Below are positions 1-9,355 of a stretch of DNA of 64,000 nt, piece after piece. Numbering within the stretch: position 1 is the stretch's first letter; each line of letters opens with the position of its first letter. Under the pieces are notes generated by a model. The model ran no database searches. It worked only from the letters and a program-made list of their open reading frames with translations, and was not told the origin of the DNA. Location: the NCBI RefSeq assembly GCF_023051105.1, contig NZ_JALKIL010000002.1, positions 124,001 through 188,000 on the forward strand, in the 5' to 3' direction. Both the position numbers and the translations under genes were made by a program. Origin of the DNA: Anaerobiospirillum sp. NML120449 (GTDB taxonomy: Bacteria > Pseudomonadota > Gammaproteobacteria > Enterobacterales > Succinivibrionaceae).

Positions 1-1278
1 TATCAGGCCATGGAGGCGGTAATCCACAACCTCAATTCCATGCAGAGCCGCGCCGGTGCTCAGGTACCTTTTTCCTCCATCAATTACGGTACCGGTACCA
101 CAGCCGAGCAGCGCATGATTATGAAGAATGTGCTGCTGGCCACTGATGCCGGCCTTGGCAGTGGTGAAACCCCTATCTTCCCTGTACAGATCTTCAAGGT
201 CAAAAACGGCGTCAACACAGCTGAGGGCGATCCTAATTACGATCTGTTCCGTCTTGCCTGCAAGGTCAGCGCAAAGCGTCTGTTCCCTAATTTCTCTTTC
301 CTTGATGCCCCTTACAACAGCCAGTACTACGTTGAGGGCCATCCTGAGACCGAGGTAGCCGTAATGGGCTGCCGTACCCGTGTCTTTGGCAATGATTACG
401 ACAAGACCAAACAGGTTATTCCAGGACGTGGCAATCTGTCCTTTACCACAGTAAACCTGCCACGCCTTGCCATTGAGGCCCATGGATCAGTATCAAAATT
501 CTTTGAGTCTCTGGACCGTACCGTAAACATGGTCTTTGAGCAGCTCATGGACCGCTTTGAAATCATTGCCGAAAAGCATGTCTACAATTACCCTTTCCTC
601 ATGGGACAGGGAGTGTGGATTGATTCAGGCCGTCTGCACTGGGATGACAAGATCCGTGATGTCATCAAAAACGGCTCACTGTCAGTGGGCTTTATCGGCC
701 TTGCCGAAGCTCTGGTAGCTCTGACCGGTCATCACCATGGTGAAAGCGAGAGCTCTCTTGAGCTTGGCACCTCCATTATCAGACATATGCGTGAGCTTAC
801 TGATGCCCATACAGCCAAAACAGGTCTGAACTTCTCCCTGTTCTCCACACCGGCTGAAGGCCTGTCTGGACGCTTCGTCAATATTGACCGCAAGATCTAC
901 GGCGAGATTAAGGGCGTAACCGATCGCTCCTACTACACCAACAGCTTCCATGTGCCTGTTTATTACAACATCAGCGCAGCTGACAAGATCCGCATTGAGG
1001 GACGCTTCCACGAGCTTTGTAATGCCGGTGCCATTTCCTATGTCGAAATGGATGGCGATCTGACCCGCAATGTTGATGCTTTTGAGCGTGTGGTGCTTTA
1101 CATGCGCGACTGCGGCGTAGGCTACGGCTCCATCAATCACCCTGTCGACCGCTGCCCTGTATGCGGCTATGTGGGCGTGATTAATGATGTCTGCCCTAAG
1201 TGCGGCCGTAAGGATGGCGAGGGTGTGACCATAGAGCGCCTGAGCAAGCTGGGCGTCGACTGCATTTGCAGAGGCTGA
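1..1278 (+). CDS. nrdD: Anaerobic ribonucleoside-triphosphate reductase, catalytic part (5' end outside the window, C-terminal radical domain missing)
   Basis: Reduces ribonucleoside triphosphates to dNTPs without oxygen, using a glycyl radical set by NrdG. The frame is open from base 1, so the N-terminus (ATP cone and first half of the barrel) lies outside. The visible 425 codons carry the family's GCRTRV segment (near 367-384, the thiyl-radical cysteine region), a GRGNLSFTTVNLPR segment, and two CPxC pairs near the end forming the zinc site (bases 1150-1205). A normal NrdD continues about 50 residues after the zinc site into an RVxGYL glycyl-radical loop. This one stops 19 codons after its last zinc Cys. 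The missing loop is encoded separately at 1518-1679. nrdG follows on the same strand. Identity is certain. Whether the split protein is functional is inference. Confidence 0.93.
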   Translation, partial: YQAMEAVIHNLNSMQSRAGAQVPFSSINYGTGTTAEQRMIMKNVLLATDAGLGSGETPIFPVQIFKVKNGVNTAEGDPNYDLFRLACKVSAKRLFPNFSFLDAPYNSQYYVEGHPETEVAVMGCRTRVFGNDYDKTKQVIPGRGNLSFTTVNLPRLAIEAHGSVSKFFESLDRTVNMVFEQLMDRFEIIAEKHVYNYPFLMGQGVWIDSGRLHWDDKIRDVIKNGSLSVGFIGLAEALVALTGHHHGESESSLELGTSIIRHMRELTDAHTAKTGLNFSLFSTPAEGLSGRFVNIDRKIYGEIKGVTDRSYYTNSFHVPVYYNISAADKIRIEGRFHELCNAGAISYVEMDGDLTRNVDAFERVVLYMRDCGVGYGSINHPVDRCPVCGYVGVINDVCPKCGRKDGEGVTIERLSKLGVDCICRG

Positions 1279-1517
1279 GCCTGACCTGTCAGACCGGCAC
1301 CAGCATTCTGCCGGTGCCGGGCTGGCCTGGCGCCTGCCTTACGGCAGCGGCGCCCGCATGCTGCAGCCTGCACAACAGCAGAGCACAGCACTGCAGAGCA
1401 GGCCGCTGGCATGAGTGAGATTTTCCAGTAACAGGACCGGCAGCTGCCGGCCTTTGGGTACGGCTGCAGCGCCCGGTGACAGACAGGGGCCGCAGCCAGG
1501 CATTTCTGGGAGCAAAT

Positions 1518-1679
1518 ATGATTACAAGAGTAAAGGTACAAAACGGCATTGCCGGTGAGGGCGTCAAGTTTGAGCGTATCCGCCGCGTAACCGGATATCT
1601 GGTAGGTTCTCTGGACCGCTTTAACAATGGCAAGCGCGCTGAGGAAAAAGACAGGGTCAAGCACCTGCACCTCAAGTAG
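1518..1679 (+). CDS. Stand-alone glycyl-radical domain of anaerobic ribonucleotide reductase (53 aa)
   Basis: Small protein carrying the C-terminal radical loop that the upstream NrdD lacks. Residues 22-32 read RRVTGYLVGSL and match the NrdD signature RVxGYL; Gly26 would be the radical-bearing residue. The tail (AEEKDRVKHL) is also typical of NrdD C-termini. It is in a different frame from the upstream ORF, 239 bp away, and has its own Shine-Dalgarno (GGGAG at 1508-1512, five bases before ATG 1518). An upstream in-frame start at 1476 exists but lacks that spacing. The gap contains a hairpin (1293-1299 pairing with 1309-1315). It could work in trans, as GrcA/YfiD does with pyruvate formate-lyase, or be the fossil of a broken nrdD. 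Conserved residues plus a good RBS favour function. Confidence 0.8.
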   Translation: MITRVKVQNGIAGEGVKFERIRRVTGYLVGSLDRFNNGKRAEEKDRVKHLHLK

Positions 1680-1774
1680 CAGCAGGATCTGCCACAGGCT
1701 CTGTCCCGGTCCCTGCAATGCAACTGCAAAGGCCTGGCACCCAGGGCAGATACCTTACACGCAATCATAATCAG

Positions 1775-1812
1775 GCCCGCTGTGAGACCTGCTCACAGCG
1801 GGCACTGTTTTA
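1775..1812 (+). terminator. Terminator after the split nrdD
   Basis: A perfect 12-bp stem (GCCCGCTGTGAG, 1775-1786, with 1792-1803) and a 5-nt loop, followed by ACTGTTTTATC. The T tract is modest, so partial termination before nrdG is likely. The remaining 1680-2138 gap shows no gene; it holds only C/G-rich filler and an AT-rich patch at 1855-1910 that could be an nrdG promoter. Confidence 0.6.
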
Positions 1813-2138
1813 TCCGTGGTGTGGATATCAGGCCATGGCCTTACAGTAACAATTTTGCATTGGGCCTGTAAAAATCAGATGCCGTAATCGCTTATTATTA
1901 GAATTACAGGCCATAAGCTCTGCTGTTAAAGTAATTTGATACCTGAGGCCTTTGCTTTGCGTTACAGGTGTGGTGTGCACGTGTACGCTCAGCAGTCACA
2001 GGCCTCTGGCAGTTAAGGCTCCGTCCTGCCATGCCTGCGCCTGCCAGGCAAGGCATGGCATTGCCAGGCGCTGCGCCGCCGCAAGCGCAGGCAGTCCTGC
2101 ATGGCGGCACTGAGTATATAATTTTGGGGGAAGATTGC

Positions 2139-2666
2139 ATGAGCGAAGATTTAAAGCTTTTAGACAGTACCACTTTGAAAATTGCCGGAGTAGTTACTGA
2201 GTCCATTGTTGATGGTCCGGGCATACGCTACACAATTTTCACCCAGGGCTGCCCTTTCCACTGCAAGGGCTGCCATAATCCTCAGTCTCAGCCTCTCAAG
2301 GGCGGCCTTGATGTCAAACTCAGAGTGTTTTACGACGAGATAAAGCAAAATCCTCTGATTAGCGGCGTTACCTTCTCAGGAGGCGAGCCTTTTATCCAGG
2401 CAGGAGCGCTTGCCATCCTGGCCAGGGTTTTAAAGGCTGAGGGATATTCAGTGTGGTCATATTCGGGCTATACCTTTGACAAGCTTGAGCGTGATGACAA
2501 ATTCCGCTCCCTGCTTGAGCAGCTTGATGTAGTGGTGGACGGTCCTTATGTGCAGTCAAAGCACTCTCTTGAGATAGACTTCAGAGGCTCAACCAACCAG
2601 CGCATTATTGATGTGCCAAAGTCCCTGGCCCAGGACAAAATTATCCTGGCCGAAGGCTTCGTCTGA
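2139..2666 (+). CDS. nrdG: Anaerobic ribonucleotide reductase activating enzyme (radical SAM)
   Basis: Radical-SAM activase that uses an Fe4S4 cluster and S-adenosylmethionine to abstract hydrogen from the NrdD glycine. The 175-residue protein has the CxxxCxxC cluster motif in TQGCPFHCKGCHNP (about residues 40-50), a GGEP motif (TFSGGEPF) that binds SAM, and a DVVVDGPY segment typical of NrdG. Length fits the family (about 155-175). ATG 2139 is chosen over the upstream in-frame start at 1968 because homology begins there and GGGGGAAG lies 7 bases before it. In this genome its substrate glycine would sit on the separate 53-residue polypeptide at 1518-1679, so NrdG would have to activate a split enzyme. 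Confidence 0.95.
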   Translation: MSEDLKLLDSTTLKIAGVVTESIVDGPGIRYTIFTQGCPFHCKGCHNPQSQPLKGGLDVKLRVFYDEIKQNPLISGVTFSGGEPFIQAGALAILARVLKAEGYSVWSYSGYTFDKLERDDKFRSLLEQLDVVVDGPYVQSKHSLEIDFRGSTNQRIIDVPKSLAQDKIILAEGFV

Positions 2667-3835
2667 CAGTGACATGCCCATGCCCATGTCCACATGGCAT
2701 GACATGCCCATGCCCACAGGGCATGGTCGCCCGCCCGAACGCATCAGCCTGAGCGTACCCTCCCCATACCATCCCTCCCACCATCCAATCTCAGCCCAGG
2801 CTACGGCTCACAGCAAAGGCAGCATCCCGGCGCCAGGCGCACAAATTTGCAAGGTGCAGCCCGGCGGCCTGACGCTGGTTCTCAGCAAGGGCAGCAGCCC
2901 GGTGGCTGACGTATTCCCTGTGTCAGGCAAAGCCTCTTTGCCATAGGCAGCCTTGCTGTCCCATCCTTTTCCCACATCCTGTCCCATACCAGGCAGCTGT
3001 CCCATACCAGCAATCTGATCCATGCCTGGAATATTATCAATTGCGTCCTGATGGCCTGAAATGCTCAGCTGCACTTATCCCAGGTCTGAGCTCATAACAA
3101 AATAATATTCTGATATTTCTGATAAAGCCCTTTGCCTTATGTACCCAGGTTGCTGCAGGCAGCTCTCCTGCTGCTCTACTTATGCATGGCGCTGTTGAGA
3201 TTATGGTGGGTCAGGACCCCAGGCATGATGTCATGTATGAGCATCGGAGCTGCTCTGGCGGCATGTATGCGGCTGTGATGGCCTGTTTTAAGAGCCCGTT
3301 AAGGGTCTGTATGGCGGTATCAAGGGATAAAAAATTCAGAAATATGGTGTTTGTCATGATGTCTGCAGGCTCTATACTGACTGACATCAAGGTGACTCTG
3401 TCCTTACTGTGCAGGGCCGGCAGCTGCCAGAGTGTGCTGCAGCAATATGGTGCTTCCAGAGCACCGCCTGGCGCTCCTGCCTGGGCCTGAAGAGCTGGTT
3501 TTTGTGATATTTCTGCGCTTTTGGCTGACATATTAATCAAAATTGAAAGTGCGTCATGCTTAATGTATTGGATAATATGCGCTGTCCAGCCGTCAGCAGA
3601 TAAAGGTGTGCTGTCTGATGCGAACACATGTTTTATCTGGAGCGGGCGCCTCCAAAGGTGCGAACGGCGCATCAGGCTCTGCAGCAACAGCAGCCAATGC
3701 TGGTGCAGAAGCCTCTGCCGTCATGCAGGCTCTGCCGCCACCTAATGCGCGGGAGCAGCTGCCAGGTTATGGGGCTCAGGACGGAAAAGAATATGGGTAC
3801 TGGCCGTATGCGGCATGGGGAATTCGAGGCGATTA
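2667..3835. other. Non-coding gap between nrdG and pqiA
   Basis: I see no convincing gene. 2670-2730 is built from repeated ATGCCC/CATGCC units. 2800-3070 is G/C-rich with loose direct repeats of CCCATACCAG type. Open frames here have no recognisable motif, signal or RBS. A pqiABC promoter must lie in the right-hand part, but no strong -35/-10 pair stands out. Confidence 0.5.
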
Positions 3836-5623
3836 ATGCAAAAATCCAAGTCAAAACTGCTCTGCCGTTCATGTGATCTGGTGGTTCAGCTGCCTCCTTA
3901 TCGCAAGGGCTTTCACTGTGTCTGCCCTCAGTGCCATTCCCTGCTTCGCTCGGGCTCCAAAAGCACTCTGGAAAACCTGGCCGTAGTTTCCATTGCCTCG
4001 GTCATCATGCTTTTTACCTCACTGACTCTGCCTTTTATGAGCATTTCCTCATATGGCATCAGTCAGTCCATGTCACTTACCTCCATTGTCACAATTTTGA
4101 GCCGTGACTGGTCCATACTGCTCTATCTGTGCATTCTCTTTACCTTTTTCTGTCCCCTGGTAATGCACCTTATTGTAATAGGCATAGTCTTTTTCAGGCT
4201 GCAGGTGACCAGACGCATAGCCAATATCTACATGTTCTGTCACCGCTTCTGCATGGTGGATGTGTTTATTCTGGGCGTAGTAGTAAGCCTGGTAAAGCTG
4301 GTGGCACTGGCCAAAGTGGACTTCCATGCAGGTTTTTATTCGGCCATTCTCTTTGCCATGCTCATGGTGTGGTGTTACAGCCGGGGCAGTCCTTACCGTA
4401 TCTGGAATCTTCTGGAGCGCAATGATACTGAGCTGCGCCATGCCCATATTGGCATGCGCGGTATCGATCAGGGCCTTATCATGTGCCGTCACTGCGGCAT
4501 GGTTTACAAAAGACGCAACCGTACGCTCAGCGCCAGTGAGCTCAACTCCCTGACCAGCGCTGACGACCGCTATCTTTATCAGGGAGAGGTGGAGTGTCCG
4601 CGCTGCCATCACTCCAATGACTACCGTGCGCCCAGCTGCTATCAGAAAACCATTGCTCTGCTGCTGGCTGCCGTAATTATCTACGTGCCAAGTAATGTTT
4701 ATCCCATCATGGTCACTGACTACCTGGGAACAGCAACAGGCTCGAATATTATCGATGGTGTGATTTCACTGTGGCAGATGAATTCATACTTTGTGGCCAT
4801 GGTTATTTTCATTGCCAGTATCTGCATTCCCATGCTCAAGATCCTGTGCATACTGTGGCTGCTTTACGTGTCCCATTACGGTTTCCGCCGCAATCCGGGA
4901 AGATTCAACAAACTCTACCGCGTCATTCTCTTTATCGGCCGCTGGTCCATGATTGACGTATTTGTGGTCATTATCATGTCTACGGTAGTGCGCATGTCCG
5001 GCCTGCTGACCATAAGCCCGGGTATGGCCATTATCTTCTTCAGTTTCACTGTACTGCTGACCATGATTGCCGCCGAGGAATATGATGAGCGCCTGCTGTG
5101 GGATCATGCCCTTGGTACCAGGCCACAGACCCTGTTAGATGACAGAGGTCATGTGATTGCAGATGATAATCCGGCTTCAGCTGCAGTATCTGCCGCTAAA
5201 ACTGCAGCGGCCACAGCCACAGCTGCTGCCGCATCAGCCACAGCAGCAGCTGCATCTGCAGCCGTCACGGCCGCCGGCAGTGCTGCACAGGCAGCCTCTG
5301 CAGCCGTGCTCAGCCCCGGTCAGCGCCAGTCACTGGTACGTGCCTGGGAGCTTCTGCAGGGCGCCAGAGGCGCAGCTGACGCACAGACCTCTGAGCCTGC
5401 AGCGCCCGCCCCTGAATCTGCTCAGGCTGCCGCTGAATCATCAGGTCCCGACAGGGAGCCAGCTGCCACAGCAGCTGCTGACAGGGCATCATCAGCCTCC
5501 AGAGCTGCAGCTCAGGGCGCAGCTGCAGCTCAGGGCGCAGCTGCAGCCTCATCTACTGCAGATAAGGCTGCCCGGCAGGGCTCGGACTCAAAGTCTGACG
5601 GGCAGGATAAGAGCAACAGATAA
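3836..5623 (+). CDS. pqiA: PqiA-like inner-membrane protein with long Ala-rich C-terminal tail
   Basis: Multi-pass inner-membrane partner of the MCE protein PqiB in phospholipid traffic across the envelope. Two PqiA repeats are visible, each led by a zinc-ribbon-like pair (CRSC...CPQC near residue 10-35; CRHC...CPRC near residue 215-260) and each followed by about four hydrophobic segments. Start ATG 3836 is preferred over 3815: GAGG sits 6 bases upstream and the CxxC ribbon follows at once. The homologous part ends near residue 430. A tail of roughly 160 residues follows (about bases 5130-5620), almost entirely Ala with Ser, Thr, Gln and Pro, and is absent from E. coli PqiA (417 aa). It is probably disordered. 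pqiB follows after 150 bp. Confidence 0.9.
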   Translation: MQKSKSKLLCRSCDLVVQLPPYRKGFHCVCPQCHSLLRSGSKSTLENLAVVSIASVIMLFTSLTLPFMSISSYGISQSMSLTSIVTILSRDWSILLYLCILFTFFCPLVMHLIVIGIVFFRLQVTRRIANIYMFCHRFCMVDVFILGVVVSLVKLVALAKVDFHAGFYSAILFAMLMVWCYSRGSPYRIWNLLERNDTELRHAHIGMRGIDQGLIMCRHCGMVYKRRNRTLSASELNSLTSADDRYLYQGEVECPRCHHSNDYRAPSCYQKTIALLLAAVIIYVPSNVYPIMVTDYLGTATGSNIIDGVISLWQMNSYFVAMVIFIASICIPMLKILCILWLLYVSHYGFRRNPGRFNKLYRVILFIGRWSMIDVFVVIIMSTVVRMSGLLTISPGMAIIFFSFTVLLTMIAAEEYDERLLWDHALGTRPQTLLDDRGHVIADDNPASAAVSAAKTAAATATAAAASATAAAASAAVTAAGSAAQAASAAVLSPGQRQSLVRAWELLQGARGAADAQTSEPAAPAPESAQAAAESSGPDREPAATAAADRASSASRAAAQGAAAAQGAAAASSTADKAARQGSDSKSDGQDKSNR

Positions 5624-5773
5624 ACTCAGTAAGCCGAAAAACGTAACCATCCCGCAGTCAGGCCGCCGGAACTTCAGGCAAGACCATGGCAGGCGGCCGG
5701 GCAGATATAAAAAGGGCGCTGCAGCCTTACTGCAGTAAACAGAATTTATGGGCACTGTATCAGGTAATAGATC

Positions 5774-7453
5774 ATGGCCAACTCTCAGAAAAACATAGTA
5801 ACCAATGCCGTAGCTCAGGAAGTGGGCAGCTCCAGCACAGCTCAGGAGCAAAAGCCTAACCGCTTCTCCCTTATCTGGGTGGTGCCTCTGATTGCTCTTT
5901 TGCTTACCGGCGTGCTGATCTGGAACAGTACTTTTAACAACGGTCCTGTCATTCATATTACCCTGCCTAGTGCTGACGGTATCGAAGAGGGCAAGACCCT
6001 GATTAAGACCCGCTCGGTAACCATTGGTGTGGTAACTGATGTGGTGCTCTCTCCTGATTACCGCAATACCATTCTGACCGTACAGATGGACCGCAATACC
6101 GAGGACATGCTGCGTGCTGACACCCGTTTCTGGGTGGTCAAGCCACGTATTGAAAGTGCCGGTATTTCAGGCCTCGACACCCTGCTGTCAGGCTCATACA
6201 TTCAGCTGTCCATGGGCACTTCAGATGCATTCAGCACCGAGTTTACTGCCCTTGATGCGCCTCCTGTACGTCAGGCCAATGAAGAAGGCGTGATGATTTC
6301 CCTTTATTCCAATGATTCACGCAAGCTCAACAATGGCGATATTGTTACTTTCCGTGGCTTTAATGTAGGTGCCATTACTGATACCCGCCTTGATATCGAC
6401 AATCAGCAGATTCAGTACCGCGCCTTTATCCGCAGCCCTTATGACCGCCTTGTCAATCTCAACACCAAGTTCTGGATCAGCTCAGGTATTGAGCTTGATA
6501 TCAACATGGCCGGAGCCACTTTGCGTACCGAATCACTGGACAATATGATGGTAGGCGGCATCACCTTCGACAACTTTGTCGACAATATGGATATCAGCTC
6601 CTCAGTACCGGACAATACCTCCTTCCGTCTGTTTACCAAACGTGCTGATGCCCGTGTTTCGGCCCTGGAAAACTCACTTATGTATGTGGTCATGCTTGAG
6701 GACTCCATCCACAGCATCAGACCGGGCTCACTTGTGTACTACCGTGGCGTCAAGGTAGGTGAGGTGGTAAGAGCCCCGTGGTTTGAAAACGGCTCTGATG
6801 TCTTCACCGCCAAGGCCCTGCCGGTTCTGATTTCCATCGACAGCAGCCGCAACAACAAGGAAGAGATAGCCGCAATTTTCAACAAAAATCTGAAAAAATC
6901 GGCTCTTTGTGCCCGTGTGGGATCTGCCAACATGGTTCTTAGCAACAATCAGATCGATCTGACTGTTGATCCCAAGAACAAGTGCACATCATCGCGAGAT
7001 ATCTTCAAAATCAAGGGCACCACTACTCACAACGGCATGCTGACCTATAACAGCTATAATGTGATACCGCTGATCCCAATGCAGTCACTGAGCGCCCAGT
7101 TTGATGCTTTTATGGCCAAGATGAACGAGTTTGACGTAGCCGGTCTGTCTACAGAACTGCAAAACAGCCTGCGCGCCTTTACCTCAGCCATGAATGCCTT
7201 TACCGGCTCCAATGATGCCGTACAGCGCACTCAGGTAATTTCCAAGCTGGCCGATGCCTTTGCCAACTTCAACAATTCAGTAAAGGGCTATGGACCAGAT
7301 ACCAAACTCTATAAGTCACTGCATCAGAACCTCAATAACATAGAGCAGATCCTCCAGGATCTGGCTCCGGCCATGACCGAGGCAGGTCAGAGCCCGGCCT
7401 CCATACTCTTTGGCAGCCCGGCCGACCCGGTACCACGCGCCGCTGACAAATAG
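5774..7453 (+). CDS. pqiB: PqiB-type MCE protein (three MCE domains)
   Basis: Forms the periplasm-spanning lipid tunnel of the Pqi system. One N-terminal membrane anchor (hydrophobic run LIWVVPLIALLLTGVLIW, about residues 33-50) leads into three MCE domains, starting near residues 58, 175 and 300, each with the characteristic ...VxxRGxxVGxVxx pattern (for example FRGFNVGAITD and YRGVKVGEVVR). A helical C-terminal region (about 435-545) matches the coiled-coil needle of PqiB. At 559 aa it is close to E. coli PqiB (546), and three domains separate it from the seven-domain LetB/YebT. It lies between pqiA and the lipoprotein gene pqiC, the standard operon order. Confidence 0.93.
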   Translation: MANSQKNIVTNAVAQEVGSSSTAQEQKPNRFSLIWVVPLIALLLTGVLIWNSTFNNGPVIHITLPSADGIEEGKTLIKTRSVTIGVVTDVVLSPDYRNTILTVQMDRNTEDMLRADTRFWVVKPRIESAGISGLDTLLSGSYIQLSMGTSDAFSTEFTALDAPPVRQANEEGVMISLYSNDSRKLNNGDIVTFRGFNVGAITDTRLDIDNQQIQYRAFIRSPYDRLVNLNTKFWISSGIELDINMAGATLRTESLDNMMVGGITFDNFVDNMDISSSVPDNTSFRLFTKRADARVSALENSLMYVVMLEDSIHSIRPGSLVYYRGVKVGEVVRAPWFENGSDVFTAKALPVLISIDSSRNNKEEIAAIFNKNLKKSALCARVGSANMVLSNNQIDLTVDPKNKCTSSRDIFKIKGTTTHNGMLTYNSYNVIPLIPMQSLSAQFDAFMAKMNEFDVAGLSTELQNSLRAFTSAMNAFTGSNDAVQRTQVISKLADAFANFNNSVKGYGPDTKLYKSLHQNLNNIEQILQDLAPAMTEAGQSPASILFGSPADPVPRAADK

Positions 7454-7707
7454 CCCACAACCAGCAGGCTTGCCAGCCATGGCCGCCACTGCCACAGCCC
7501 CGGCATCAACTGCTACAGGAGCAGCAGCCGTACCGGCCGCCGCGCATGCAGGAGCAGCAGCGGCACCTGCCGCCGCGCATGCAGTGGCGGCGGGCACAGC
7601 ATCTGCGCCAGCACAGGCTGCAGGGCCGGTGGCCCCGTAAGCCTGGCCGCTTTTATTACAACAACTGCGCAGCCTGCACCTGCAGGCACGTTAACAGGAT
7701 TAAGGTA

Positions 7708-8352
7708 ATGACTCTTACCACTTTAAGCTTCAGAGCACGCACTGCTGTTCTGGCTGCGCTGTGCAGCACCTCTGTAATGCTCTGTGCCTGTACCATGGGC
7801 GGTGAACCGGTGCATTTTGACCGCTACAGCCTGACTCAGGATGTGCAGCCGGCTGCCTTTCAGTCCGGATACAATATAGAAGTTACCCTGGCAGCTCCGC
7901 TCACTCAGGGCGGGGTTGTACTGCAGATGAGCGATGTATCGCTGCGTCCGGCACGCAACTACCGTTACAGTGCCGAGCTGGACAATGAGCTGAGTGTGCT
8001 TTTTGCCGACCGTCTGCTCAGCAGCGACAAGGCCCGGATGCTCAGGGACTTTAAGATCAGAATCTTTGTTTCCAAGTTCCAGGGAACCATGAACGGTCAC
8101 GCCCTGACGGCCATGTCATTAAGAGTACTGGACGCTCAGGACCAGTGTGTTTATGAGAACTCCTGCTCTGAAGACAGCACCATGAAGGAAGACGGCTATG
8201 ACGCCCTCGTTTCCGAGCTCAAGGCCAGCTACATCAGAATGTGCGACAAGGTGCTGGCCGACCTGCCAGACCTCACTGCTCCAAAGTCAAAGCAGGCAAA
8301 GCCTGCAAAGCCAGAAAATAAGGCAAAGCCAGAAAAGCAGGAAAAGGCATAG
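7708..8352 (+). CDS. pqiC: PqiC-like outer-membrane lipoprotein (ABC-type transport auxiliary family)
   Basis: Outer-membrane lipoprotein thought to dock the PqiB tunnel. The precursor has an N-terminal hydrophobic segment ending in a lipobox (MLCAC, lipid on the second Cys, about residue 24). The mature part resembles the PqiC/YmbA fold (VVLQMSDVSLRPARNYRYS, ELDNELSVLFADRLL). Start ATG 7708 gives a standard lipoprotein signal; the longer frame from 7546 would bury it. The C-terminus is a Lys/Pro/Ala repeat tail (KPAKPENKAKPEKQEK). A 254-bp Ala-codon-rich spacer separates it from pqiB. A strong terminator follows at 8421. Confidence 0.85.
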   Translation: MTLTTLSFRARTAVLAALCSTSVMLCACTMGGEPVHFDRYSLTQDVQPAAFQSGYNIEVTLAAPLTQGGVVLQMSDVSLRPARNYRYSAELDNELSVLFADRLLSSDKARMLRDFKIRIFVSKFQGTMNGHALTAMSLRVLDAQDQCVYENSCSEDSTMKEDGYDALVSELKASYIRMCDKVLADLPDLTAPKSKQAKPAKPENKAKPEKQEKA

Positions 8353-8420
8353 TCTGGCAATCAGCAGGACGCAATCAGCAGGACAGACAATAACTCCCGG
8401 ATTTCACCCTGTAAAAAACA

Positions 8421-8462
8421 GTAAGGGCCGTAATGCCACCAGCGCATTACGGCCCTTACTTT
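8421..8462 (+). terminator. Terminator of pqiABC
   Basis: A perfect 16-bp stem (8421-8436 with 8444-8459) and 7-nt loop CACCAGC, followed by TTTA. It lies 68 bp after pqiC. By chance or otherwise, a canonical TTATCCACA sequence overlaps its 3' end (8461-8469). Confidence 0.85.
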
Positions 8463-8949
8463 ATCCACACCAAGCACAGCAAAACCAGCTACACAAAAGC
8501 CCGCCACTCCTCTCCATCCAGCGCCCACCAGGCTCTGACGCTTCGCCACAGCGCTGCACATCCATACCATAGTCATGCAGTCAGCAGACTAAGTCGCAAT
8601 CTCCCTCATCACTACATAATCACGGCCGCATCACAGCCATCTCAAAGACGGCCCTGAGCGTGTCACTGAGCAACGCTCAAGCCAGCACACTCATACACAT
8701 CCCAATAGCCACTAAAGCCGCTCCAGCAGCGACCTGGAGCCTGCAAACGGCCATGACAGAGTCACTTTGCATCCTGTCACCCTGTAACCCTGACGCCTGC
8801 AGCCAGCACATTGTCACCACAATGCCCTCCTGAGTATCAATCACACTGGCCCATCCCCAGTGGGCATACGGCAGCACCTCCTTCAAAAGCTCCGCTGCAC
8901 GGTCATACTGCCCACAAATTCCAGAAAAAACACCCTCCAAAAAAACGTA
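8463..8949. other. Intergenic sequence right of pqiC
   Basis: No supported gene. A minus-strand frame at 8677-8940 (87 codons, TTG start) reads protein-like in places (YDRAAELLKEVLPYAHWGW), but it has no RBS, no recognised family, and abuts the AT-rich block. It may be the remnant of a decayed gene. Confidence 0.4.
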
Positions 8950-9204
8950 CCCTGCTCAGGGTCAGATAATCTGTAAAACTTATGATCACCTCGATCGATC
9001 ACGGAATAGCTTTCTTACACTGTTTGTAAATTTTTCACATAGATGAATGTTTAGGATAATAAGTATATCATACACTAAATTAACCTGAAGCCAGACCATA
9101 GACGCTAATACTGTTATTTTATGTGTAAATAATAAAAACCTGATAAATACAGGGAATAATGGTAATTATTGATGAATATAGCTGTATACATAAAATCATG
9201 ACAT

Positions 9205-9222
9205 TACGTCATATATGACGTA
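9205..9222. repeat. Perfect 18-bp palindrome
   Basis: TACGTCATATATGACGTA reads the same on both strands. It overlaps the start of the TATCTAGATC motif. It is a candidate dimeric repressor site; no adjacent gene is identified. Confidence 0.6.
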
Positions 9223-9333
9223 TCTAGATCAAGTCGAAATACAGGTGCAGATACAGCGAAGAGCCCTACGGTGACCGCTCGGGCAAGCGGACGTCAAAAC
9301 AGGCCTTAAGAGCTTAAAACCATGGCAATTTCA

Positions 9334-9355
9334 ACGAAAATGGGCCCATTTTCGT
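9334..9355. repeat. Perfect 22-bp palindrome
   Basis: Centred on GGGCCC with arms ACGAAAAT/ATTTTCGT and no unpaired centre. It could form a cruciform or bind a symmetric protein. No T tract follows, so a simple terminator is unlikely. Confidence 0.6.

Noticed and set aside
682..1140. 152-codon minus-strand frame inside nrdD
   Set aside because: Antisense shadow of a well-supported coding region.
8461..8469. A canonical E. coli-type DnaA box TTATCCACA
   Set aside because: Single copy overlapping the pqi terminator tail, with no cluster around it; a 9-mer can occur by chance in 64 kb.
8677..8940. Minus-strand 87-codon frame with protein-like stretches
   Set aside because: TTG start without RBS, no family recognised, borders AT-rich block; at most a gene remnant.
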